A DNA stretch of 12,191 bases from an uncultured Roseburia sp. (lineage in GTDB: Bacteria; Bacillota; Clostridia; Lachnospirales; Lachnospiraceae): assembly GCA_900548205.1 (NCBI GenBank), contig URJS01000073.1, positions 1-12,191 of the forward strand, read 5' to 3'. The notes under the pieces are model-generated. The model was not told the DNA's origin. It saw only the letters and a list, made by a program, of their open reading frames with translations, and ran no database searches. The position numbers and the translations under genes were made by a program. Positions 5,558-11,418 of this stretch are shown here, one piece after another (position 1 is the stretch's first letter; every line of letters begins with the position of its first letter).

Positions 5558-6202
5558 TTGATTGCGCCAATTCTGATATTACTCATCACAAACATATATT
5601 TTGACACCATATACCAGTATTTTGCGCAGATCATAGAGCCATATAAGTACACAATATTCGATATTATGGCAGTTCCATATGTTCTTCTGATTCTCTACTT
5701 AATGGCAGATTTTATGGGAAGGATTTTTCGCAGGGATTTTTGGAATCTCCATGAAAGCAATAGTTCCACGAGATATTCCAATTTCCCACTGGAGCTGTGG
5801 TTTGACAATGACTATCTGCATATCAAATATACAAAATTAACGCGCAGAGAGCCTGAAATGGCAAATTTGTTCAATACTGATAAAACATTAAGATCTGAAG
5901 AATATTGTTACAAAATCCAGGATATATCAACATTTTGCAAAAACAAAGACGCTTTAAAACAAGGGATATTTGATATTGGAGGAAGATGTCGGTGCACTGT
6001 CATCTATAAGCAGCCGGAATTTCAGCATCTGAATCTGTATAACTTTGAGACAGAATATGTGTGCAGAGTAGATACACGCAATCCTGAAACCTACGAACTG
6101 TTTACAGACATCATCAGGTGGCTGGAGCATATCGTCGGGAGAGAAATGGAAGTAACAAGCTTACCATATATCCCCGACGTTACAAACAAGAGACCCTACT
6201 AA
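5558..6202 (+). CDS. Two-pass membrane protein of unknown function (main body of split gene)
   Basis: I do not recognise the family. From TTG 5558 the product has 214 residues, but the frame is open from 5528, so ten further residues (KKARHWIIAI) precede it. Two hydrophobic segments are visible: about 1-15, extending upstream through 'WIIAIL', and about 31-57 ('YTIFDIMAVPYVLLILYLMA'), followed by a basic 'GRIFRRDF' consistent with a cytoplasmic side. The remaining ~150 residues are soluble, rich in aromatic and charged residues, with alternating strands ('LELWFDNDYLHIKYTKL', 'GRCRCTVIYKQP') and a final amphipathic helix. Two helices followed by a strand-rich domain resembles bacterial PH-like membrane proteins, only as a layout. 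No good ribosome binding site precedes TTG 5558, supporting expression from ATG 5454 by frameshift or a broken gene. GC is visibly lower than in flanking genes, suggesting acquisition. Confidence 0.6.
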   Translation: MIAPILILLITNIYFDTIYQYFAQIIEPYKYTIFDIMAVPYVLLILYLMADFMGRIFRRDFWNLHESNSSTRYSNFPLELWFDNDYLHIKYTKLTRREPEMANLFNTDKTLRSEEYCYKIQDISTFCKNKDALKQGIFDIGGRCRCTVIYKQPEFQHLNLYNFETEYVCRVDTRNPETYELFTDIIRWLEHIVGREMEVTSLPYIPDVTNKRPY

Positions 6203-6257
6203 TTTTTGATTCTGAACCAATCCTTCGGAAAAACGCGTATACTGTATGACTCCTCTG

Positions 6258-6313
6258 CCCAAAATGGGTGTATATCCTGCAACTACATTTTTCTTTTGCA
6301 GGATATACTGCAA
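6258..6313. repeat. Long inverted repeat with alternative pairing
   Basis: GTATATCCTGCAA (6270-6282) pairs perfectly over 13 bp with TTGCAGGATATAC (6296-6308) around a 13-nt loop. The right arm can instead pair TTGCAG (6296-6301) with CTGCAA (6308-6313), so two hairpins exclude each other. A small CCCA-AAA-TGGG palindrome (6258-6268) precedes them. There is no T-tract, so it is not a standard terminator. Confidence 0.7.
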
Positions 6314-6391
6314 AACTGTAATAGCTTTTATGGCATCATGGCATGATTTTACTTTTGTAGTTTTTAAGGGCACCAGACAATACAGGACAGT

Positions 6392-6421
6392 ACAAAGAAT
6401 CTCAAAAGCGAGATTCTTTGT
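6392..6421. repeat. 12-bp perfect hairpin downstream of the HPt gene
   Basis: ACAAAGAATCTC (6392-6403) pairs with GAGATTCTTTGT (6410-6421) around a 6-nt loop. It begins 8 bp beyond the stop of the minus-strand HPt gene and could stabilise or end that transcript, although no clear T-tract follows on that strand. Together with 6258-6313 these are the only structures seen in the gene-free stretch 6203-6428. Confidence 0.6.
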
Positions 6422-6428
6422 GCTCCCT

Positions 6429-6773
6429 CTATGCCCTTCTGATCGCCTCACACAGCTTGTCATGTTCCTCTGTAAGCTGCTCCATCCTCCGCTCCAGTCC
6501 GGCAAATTCCTCCGCACGCAGTTCCCTGACGATCTCTGCACTGATCTCATATAGCTTTGTAAGCCCCAGGGTTCCGCAAACTCCTTTTAACGCGTGTACC
6601 TGTGCAAGCGTCTCCTCAAATTGCCGCTCCCGATACGCGCACACCGCATCCTGCTCATGTGTATCCTCTAAAAATTTCTGCAAAAATTTCTCGTACAGCT
6701 CCCGCCTTCCGACAAATCTCGCCAAAGCCGCGTCATAATCAATTCCTGCGGCGCGCAGCGTTTTCTCATCCAT
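6429..6773 (-). CDS. Stand-alone HPt (histidine phosphotransfer) domain protein
   Basis: 114 residues, predicted all-helical, with the HPt signature 'VHALKGVCGTLGLTKL': His60 is the likely phosphoryl acceptor, followed by Lys63-Gly64 and the family's hydrophobic/glycine pattern. A second long helix pair 'EISAEIVRELRA...LERRMEQLTEEHDKL' completes a four-helix bundle. Such proteins shuttle phosphate between response-regulator receiver domains and hybrid kinases in multistep phosphorelays. No kinase or receiver is encoded beside it in this window, so partners are elsewhere. Cytoplasmic; no membrane segment. Start: AAGGGG (6786-6781) 7 nt before ATG 6773. It has its own promoter at 6812-6840, so it need not depend on spoVAE upstream. 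Alternative: a degenerate HPt-like scaffold, less likely as the His-x-x-Lys-Gly core is intact. Confidence 0.85.
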   Translation of the reverse strand: MDEKTLRAAGIDYDAALARFVGRRELYEKFLQKFLEDTHEQDAVCAYRERQFEETLAQVHALKGVCGTLGLTKLYEISAEIVRELRAEEFAGLERRMEQLTEEHDKLCEAIRRA

Positions 6774-6811
6774 GCCAGTGCCCCTTTCTTAACGCCCATT
6801 TTCTCATAAGG

Positions 6812-6840
6812 ATTGTACTACCACAGAGATGATTGCGCAA
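6812..6840 (-). promoter_or_regulatory. Promoter of the HPt gene
   Basis: On the minus strand TTGCGC (6840-6835), 17-bp spacer, TACAAT (6817-6812), giving a start near 6805. The -35 box lies inside a 10-bp palindrome ATTGCGCAAT (6832-6841), a possible regulator site. Confidence 0.6.
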
Positions 6841-6865
6841 TTCTTTGTTGAAAAATGACAGACGT

Positions 6866-7222
6866 TTAACGCTTCATCTTTGGCTGGAACATCAGACTTG
6901 CCAGATACCCGAAAATCAAAGCCGCAGAAATACCTACCGCACTTGACTGAAAGCCCCCGATAAAAATTCCGAGAAAGCCGTTTTGGTCCACTGCTTCCTT
7001 CACGCCCTTCCACAGAACATTTCCAAAGCCAAGCAGCGGCACGCTTGCTCCTGCACCCGCAAATTCCAAAAAAGGTTCATAAATCTGCACTGCACCAAGC
7101 ACCGCGCCAAGACACACCAAAAGTACCATGATCCGCCCCGGCAGAAGCTTCGTCTTTTCCATTAAAATCTGAACCAGCGCACAGATCAGTCCGCCAACCC
7201 AAAATGCATTGATATAATCCAT
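6866..7222 (-). CDS. spoVAE: Stage V sporulation protein AE
   Basis: 118-residue integral membrane protein matching SpoVAE (the SpoVAEb type): 'MDYINAFWVGGLICALVQIL' opening, 'KLLPGRIMVLLVCLGAVLGA', then a central 'GFGNVLWKGVKEAVDQNGFLG' stretch and a final hydrophobic segment 'SAVGISAALIFGYLASLMF'. Three to four membrane segments are predicted (about 5-22, 30-47, 59-70 weak, 86-112). SpoVA proteins sit in the inner spore membrane and move Ca-dipicolinic acid into the forespore and out at germination. Ribosome site AAGGAAGG about 8 nt before ATG 7222. It is 54 bp downstream of spoVAD on the same strand; expected to be expressed in the forespore under sigma-G. Family-typical length, no defects seen. 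Confidence 0.92.
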   Translation of the reverse strand: MDYINAFWVGGLICALVQILMEKTKLLPGRIMVLLVCLGAVLGAVQIYEPFLEFAGAGASVPLLGFGNVLWKGVKEAVDQNGFLGIFIGGFQSSAVGISAALIFGYLASLMFQPKMKR

Positions 7223-7276
7223 TCTTTTTTCCTTCCTTTTGATTCTCTCACAGACCCCTGCATTCGTTTCCCACAG

Positions 7277-8287
7277 CTACGCATGTTCGATCACGACTGC
7301 ATGGGCAATCCCCGGCACCGTCATTCCCTCATTAAAGGAAACGGTTGACAGAAGCGCGCCTGTCGGCACAAATAAAATGCGTTTCCACCTGCCCGCCTCG
7401 ATCTTCTTTAAAAAATGACCGGAGAGCGTAACGGCAGAGCAGCCGCATCCCGAACCTCCGGCACCTGTTCCCTGCTTCTTTCCGTCATAAATTTCAATTC
7501 CACAGTCTGCATGCACCTCGCTGATGTCATAGCCTCCCTGTTTGGTCAGATCAAGCAAAATCTCTTTTCCGACCGTACCAAGGTCCCCGGTAATGATCTT
7601 ATCATAATCTGCGGCGCTTCTTCCAAAATCCGACAGGTGACAGCAGATCACATCCGCCGCCGCCGGCGCCATCGCCGCTCCCATATTCATAGAGTCCTTG
7701 ATTCCGTAATCCACGATCTTTCCCGTGGTGATCCCCGTGATCCTTGCCTTGCTGCGCACCTTTCCAAGCACAAAGGCAGCGCTTCCCGTCACTGTCCACG
7801 TTGCAGACAGCGGTCTTTGATTGGCGTATTCCAGAGGAAAGCGAAACTGCTTTTCCGCACTTGCAAAATGACTGGACGTCATTGCCACGACACGGTCTGC
7901 ATAGCCCGCCGCCACACACATCGCACCGAGAGAGAGCGCCTCCCCGCAGGTGCTGCATGCGCCGTAAAGCCCGAACAGCGGCACCTGATAGTCCATCAGA
8001 CCAAAGGAGGTGGCAATCGTCTGTCCAAGCAAATCTCCAGAAAAAAGATAACGGATGTCCTCCGCCTTCATCCCCGCCTTACCGACTGCCATCGAAAATG
8101 CTTCCTTTTGAAGCGTGCTCTCCGCTTCCTCCCATGTATCTGCACCAAACTTATCATCTTCTCCGATCACGTCAAAGCAATTTCCAAGCGGTCCTTCGCC
8201 CTCCTTCTTCCCAACGATGCTGGCGCTGCTGATAATATAAGGCGCTTCCGCAAACTGCAGACTCTGTTTTCCGACCTGTACACTCAT
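7277..8287 (-). CDS. spoVAD: Stage V sporulation protein AD
   Basis: 336 residues, a thiolase-fold protein. In Bacillus, SpoVAD binds dipicolinic acid on the outer face of the inner spore membrane and works with SpoVAC and SpoVAE. Hallmarks: 'VGKQSLQF' opening, 'FSGDLLGQTIATSFGL' (82-97), 'LYGACSTCGEALSLGA' (107-122), 'FRFPLEYANQRP' (148-159), 'ITGDLGTVG' (232-240) and the glycine-rich 'GTGAGGSGCGCSAV' (273-286). Length agrees with the ~338 aa family norm. The frame is open to 8350, but the first 21 residues are non-family. The start at 8287 is preferred (AAGGA 5 nt upstream); ATG 8293 two codons earlier is also possible with AGGGG at 8298-8302. It is followed by spoVAE but not preceded by spoVAC: the divergent neighbour is an XRE regulator. 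Confidence 0.93.
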   Translation of the reverse strand: MSVQVGKQSLQFAEAPYIISSASIVGKKEGEGPLGNCFDVIGEDDKFGADTWEEAESTLQKEAFSMAVGKAGMKAEDIRYLFSGDLLGQTIATSFGLMDYQVPLFGLYGACSTCGEALSLGAMCVAAGYADRVVAMTSSHFASAEKQFRFPLEYANQRPLSATWTVTGSAAFVLGKVRSKARITGITTGKIVDYGIKDSMNMGAAMAPAAADVICCHLSDFGRSAADYDKIITGDLGTVGKEILLDLTKQGGYDISEVHADCGIEIYDGKKQGTGAGGSGCGCSAVTLSGHFLKKIEAGRWKRILFVPTGALLSTVSFNEGMTVPGIAHAVVIEHA

Positions 8288-8419
8288 ATCCATCCTTCCC
8301 CTCACTTCTTTTTCTTTCCTTACTATGGTCGTCCAAAAATCGTGATACATTCTTTTTTCGCCATTTTTCTTAATATCACAGAATATATTTTTATTATTTT
8401 CCCTTGAATAAAGAATACA

Positions 8420-8449
8420 TTGACGGTCAAAATATCTGTACTATATGAT
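8420..8449 (+). promoter_or_regulatory. Promoter of the XRE gene with overlapping palindrome
   Basis: TTGACG (8420-8425), 18-bp spacer, TATGAT (8444-8449). The -35 box is the left half of the palindrome TTGAC-G-GTCAA (8420-8430), a plausible operator. The rest of the spoVAD-XRE gap (8294-8474) is AT-rich; I could not settle a forespore-type promoter for spoVAD in it. Confidence 0.6.
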
Positions 8450-8474
8450 GAGTTTGCAAGGTAGGGGTTACGGT

Positions 8475-8834
8475 ATGAAAAATGAATATATCTCAAAGGT
8501 ATTAAAAGAATATAGAAAAAAGAATCATTATACTGTAAAAGACGTTTCCTTTCTGCTTGGCGAACGGTCCTTAGATGTCGCGCCAAAAACAATCTACGGA
8601 TGGGAAAGCGGTCAGGCAAAGCCGAGCGCCGATATGCTCCTGACGCTCTGTGAAATTTATAATATCACGGATGTGCTGTCAGCCTTCGGATATAATGAGG
8701 ATGACACATTCTTTCACGTCACATCCTCCGAACGCGCCTTGATCGAATCTTACCGCAAACATCCTGACCTGCAGAAGGCAGTCAATAAATTATTAGATTT
8801 AACCGTAGTCAGAAAAACGGGACAACAGCAATAG
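8475..8834 (+). CDS. XRE family (Cro/CI-type HTH) transcriptional regulator
   Basis: 119 residues. The N-terminal HTH_3 domain covers about 6-64: 'YISKVLKEYRKKNHYTVKDV' , then 'TIYGWESGQAKPSADMLLTL' with the conserved W-E-x-G-x-x-x-P recognition segment, and 'CEIYNI'. The C-terminal ~45 residues ('SSERALIESYRKHPDLQKAV') form a short helical tail common in small XRE repressors of phage or accessory origin. The insert 'GERSLDVAP' between helices is longer than usual. Start: GTAGGGG (8461-8467) 7 nt before ATG 8475; the upstream in-frame ATG 8445 lies within the promoter. Divergent from spoVAD; it may regulate itself through the palindrome at 8420-8430, and perhaps spoVAD, which is speculative. 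The last codons are part of the terminator stem. Confidence 0.88.
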   Translation: MKNEYISKVLKEYRKKNHYTVKDVSFLLGERSLDVAPKTIYGWESGQAKPSADMLLTLCEIYNITDVLSAFGYNEDDTFFHVTSSERALIESYRKHPDLQKAVNKLLDLTVVRKTGQQQ

Positions 8835-8867
8835 AATTTTTGCAAATCTTATTGCTGCTGTCCCGTT
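8816..8867. terminator. Bidirectional terminator overlapping two convergent gene ends
   Basis: A 17-bp stem with a single A/C mismatch (8816-8832 with 8851-8867) and an 18-nt loop. The left arm encodes the last residues (..GQQQ) of the XRE protein and the right arm reaches the stop of the DNA repair gene. A-rich and T-rich flanks on the two sides fit use on both strands. Confidence 0.82.
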
Positions 8868-9552
8868 ATTTTCGTTTCATATCGCGGAGCAATTCCTTTT
8901 TCTTTGCCGGAATCCGGTAGGATTCCAGCATCTTTTGGATCGCCTTATTATAAGTAAAATCATCCAGATCATTGTCAAGCAAAAAGTCATGCGTCTCATC
9001 CGGGAATTTTGCATACGCTGTGGCAATTCCCCATGCAACGCCCATCTTACGGTAATAGCCCTCATGCTTGAGCGATTCCCACACACCAAGCACATCCTTT
9101 ATGTACTCCGGCACAAGAAAATGATCCATCAGCATGACCGCCACCACACGCTGTTCAAATTCGTTCGGGGAAGCCTGATACTGCATCAGGAAATCCCACA
9201 CCCGCTCACGATGTTTTCCTGCTATCTTAAATGTCGCGCAGAACCCGTCGTTGACTGACCAGTCATGGATCTTTGGAATAAATGCTGCCGCATAGGAGAG
9301 CAGCTCCTCAATATCTGCCTTCGCGTAACCAATCACAAAGCCCTGTAAGCAGATTTCCTCATAGGAATCGTCTGCGGCAGTCTTAAGATAGCTGCGCCAG
9401 TCTCCGCGCGCAAGCTCCTTTGCCAGCCCCCGGAGCAGCGGAATCCGCACGCCCAGAATCTCATCGCTTCCGGGGATCAGCCCGGAAGTAAATTTCTGAA
9501 ACTTCTTGTCTGCATGTGCCTCCAGCCAGCTGCGGATTTCCTTTTGCTCCAT
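8866..9552 (-). CDS. DNA alkylation repair protein (AlkD-like)
   Basis: 228 residues, all-helical, matching the HEAT-repeat-like DNA alkylation repair family (PF08713), which removes N3/N7-alkylated or bulky alkyl bases by DNA glycosylase action. The diagnostic segment 'IHDWSVNDGFC' (95-105) gives Trp98 and Asp102, the spacing of the catalytic Trp/Asp pair of AlkD; Arg135 ('EQRVVAVM') is a likely third active-site residue. 'GVRIPLLRGLAKELARGDW' (34-52) is the typical N-terminal region. The open frame extends to 9771, but that part overlaps the beta-helix gene in another frame. ATG 9552, with GAGAGGA (9566-9560) 7 nt upstream, is clearly the start. It begins 22 bp after the beta-helix gene's stop, so it is probably cotranscribed with the sugar genes, which is odd for a repair enzyme. 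Confidence 0.88.
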   Translation of the reverse strand: MEQKEIRSWLEAHADKKFQKFTSGLIPGSDEILGVRIPLLRGLAKELARGDWRSYLKTAADDSYEEICLQGFVIGYAKADIEELLSYAAAFIPKIHDWSVNDGFCATFKIAGKHRERVWDFLMQYQASPNEFEQRVVAVMLMDHFLVPEYIKDVLGVWESLKHEGYYRKMGVAWGIATAYAKFPDETHDFLLDNDLDDFTYNKAIQKMLESYRIPAKKKELLRDMKRK

Positions 9553-9574
9553 AACAAAGTCCTCTCTGTATCTC

Positions 9575-11410
9575 TTATTGTTCCTGCGTCTGCAATAGCG
9601 TAGAAACGATACGGTTTCCCTCCTCCACACAGCCGCTCGCCTTCTCGAACTGGATGATGCCGTGATATTCCTCTCCGTAAATCGGCGCTTCCAGCGTACT
9701 TGAGCCATAGTTATGCGCATCGAGAGGCAGCTGCCCCGCATTGATGATCGCATTGTTCCGCACAACGACATTGCGGCAGGAGGACAAATACATCGCCAGT
9801 CTCGGACAGTCGATAAACGAATTATCCTCGATCAAAATATCCTCAAACACCGGCGTCTCGGTTCTTCCGTCAGGAAGATAGACGCCCATATAAAGCTCCG
9901 CCATCTGCCATGCATTCAGGTCACAGTGCCGGATCATATTGCCGCGCAGGATCAGATTTTTTACGCCATGCCCCTCACTCCAGCGCGACTCACATCCCGT
10001 CTCGATCTGGATCGCAGCGCCCTGGATATTTTCAAACACATTATTTTCCACCAGACCGTTCGAGCCCTGCAGCAGCACGCCTCTGGCACGGTTATTCACA
10101 AATCTGCAGTTGCGGATGATATAATTCTGCGTCTGGAAACGCTTATTCCAGAGTACGGTATCGGGCGATAGATCCTTTGGCAGCGCATCCTCAAACGTCA
10201 GCACACAGCTTCTCTCCTCGGGCCGGTAGCTGACCTCACGAAGCACCGATGAAAAACCGGTCGGCGAGAGATCGGGGCCGCGCAGCTCTACCGGATAGCC
10301 TGCCTCAAACAGCACCGCCTCCTTTGTAACGCGCAGCGCTAACAGCGTGTGCGTTCCCATAGGTACAATTCCCATCGAGGAATTGTCGTGGATATTGATG
10401 CAGTCATCCCCCGCATATCCGAACTCACAGTCCTCAATGATGAAATTTCCCTGTGAATTACAGACGTGCAGGCAGTCTGTGACAGTCGAGATGCTTCGTA
10501 CCGTTCCCGGACGCACCGTCACACGGCAGCCTTTTAAGTGAAGCCCGCGCATATCCCCATTCCCCACGAACCCGTTGCCCGGAGAGCCGTAAATCGTTAC
10601 ACCCTCCAGCGTAACATCTGTAGAATCCTCAATCGGCACCGTCAAGATACTGTACTCAAAGTGACGGAAACGGAAACAATCCCCACGCTTAAAATGTGCT
10701 TTTGTAAAACCGGCGTCTACGGTATAAAAACGCAGTACATTCTCCCCCGCCTTTTCCTGCTTTGGAAGAAAAATATTGGATAGCTCACGCACCAGCTGCT
10801 GCATCTTCTCATCAGAGGCCTCATCCCCGCTTTTTTTCACATGGTCGTTTTGGTACGGACGAAATTCAATGCCCCCCGGACATCCCGGCGTGTAGCGAGC
10901 CGCATCAAACGGTCCGACGATGGAAAAGCTCATATCAGAAGAAACGCTCTCATATTCAGGAAAGCTGCATTCTATAAAGCTTCCGTCCCCCGCCACCTTC
11001 GTTACAACGCCGACGCTTGCAAGAGGCGCCTTCTCCCAGTTCCAGTCAAGGATCAGATCCTTTACCAGCACACGCTTGCTTTTTCTGATCGAGAGATAGG
11101 AATACAGCGATTCAAAAATAAATTCACTGCCTCCTCCGTCCAAAATGAAATCCTCCATCTCATCCAGCGAAAGATGCGTATCCGTCTCGCACGATTTAAA
11201 ATAATAAACGCCCTTTGGCACGATGAGCCTTGCCGCCTTTATGCTCCTGCAATAGGAAAGCGCCTCGGCGAATGCCTTGGTATTATCCCAGTCTGCCCCC
11301 ACACGCACACCGAAATCTGCGGCCTTTACCACCCGCTGTGTGCGCGGAAGCTCAATCTGCATCTCATTTAACTGTTCTGTCAGTATATCAAATTTCTTTA
11401 AGTCTGTCAT
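9575..11410 (-). CDS. Right-handed beta-helix glycosidase, GH110-like
   Basis: 611 residues without a signal peptide, so cytoplasmic. The N-terminus 'VKAADFGVRVGADWDNTKAF' (28-47) is the pectate-lyase/GH28-like opening of beta-helix enzymes. Turns rich in 'IRNCRF', 'VENNVFENI' and 'LRGNMIRHCD' (about 265-345 and 430-560) are parallel beta-helix coils. Asp312 ('TVTDCLH') and Asp335-Asp336 ('YAGDDCINIHDN') have the spacing I recall for the three catalytic aspartates of GH110 inverting alpha-1,3-galactosidases. That family cleaves terminal alpha-1,3-galactose from glycans. Start: AGGA 6 nt before ATG 11410, 8 nt after the permease stop. Cotranscription with an ABC sugar permease suggests hydrolysis of an imported oligosaccharide. 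The exact substrate is inferred; a different polysaccharide-acting beta-helix family remains possible. Confidence 0.8.
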   Translation of the reverse strand: MTDLKKFDILTEQLNEMQIELPRTQRVVKAADFGVRVGADWDNTKAFAEALSYCRSIKAARLIVPKGVYYFKSCETDTHLSLDEMEDFILDGGGSEFIFESLYSYLSIRKSKRVLVKDLILDWNWEKAPLASVGVVTKVAGDGSFIECSFPEYESVSSDMSFSIVGPFDAARYTPGCPGGIEFRPYQNDHVKKSGDEASDEKMQQLVRELSNIFLPKQEKAGENVLRFYTVDAGFTKAHFKRGDCFRFRHFEYSILTVPIEDSTDVTLEGVTIYGSPGNGFVGNGDMRGLHLKGCRVTVRPGTVRSISTVTDCLHVCNSQGNFIIEDCEFGYAGDDCINIHDNSSMGIVPMGTHTLLALRVTKEAVLFEAGYPVELRGPDLSPTGFSSVLREVSYRPEERSCVLTFEDALPKDLSPDTVLWNKRFQTQNYIIRNCRFVNNRARGVLLQGSNGLVENNVFENIQGAAIQIETGCESRWSEGHGVKNLILRGNMIRHCDLNAWQMAELYMGVYLPDGRTETPVFEDILIEDNSFIDCPRLAMYLSSCRNVVVRNNAIINAGQLPLDAHNYGSSTLEAPIYGEEYHGIIQFEKASGCVEEGNRIVSTLLQTQEQ

Positions 11411-11418
11411 GTCTTTTC

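Noticed and set aside
6161..6550. 129-codon minus-strand frame across the gap and the membrane-protein end
   Set aside because: It overlaps the HPt gene out of frame and runs through both hairpins; no family resemblance.
8294..8360. Sigma-G promoter for spoVAD (CATAGTA preceded by GAATG, minus strand)
   Set aside because: The spacing is 20 bp rather than about 18 and the -10-like box has a non-consensus G; not convincing.
7415..8407. 330-codon open frame on the plus strand opposite spoVAD
   Set aside because: It is a shadow of spoVAD: the minus-strand frame has clear family motifs, while this translation is Arg/His/Cys-rich with no recognisable domain or ribosome site.
8445..8474. ATG 8445 as start of the XRE gene
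   Set aside because: It overlaps the -10 box; ATG 8475 has GTAGGGG at suitable spacing and the family N-terminus.
9553..9771. N-terminal extension of the AlkD-like protein to 9771
   Set aside because: It overlaps the end of the beta-helix gene in another frame, is Arg/Ser-rich, and a proper ribosome site marks 9552.
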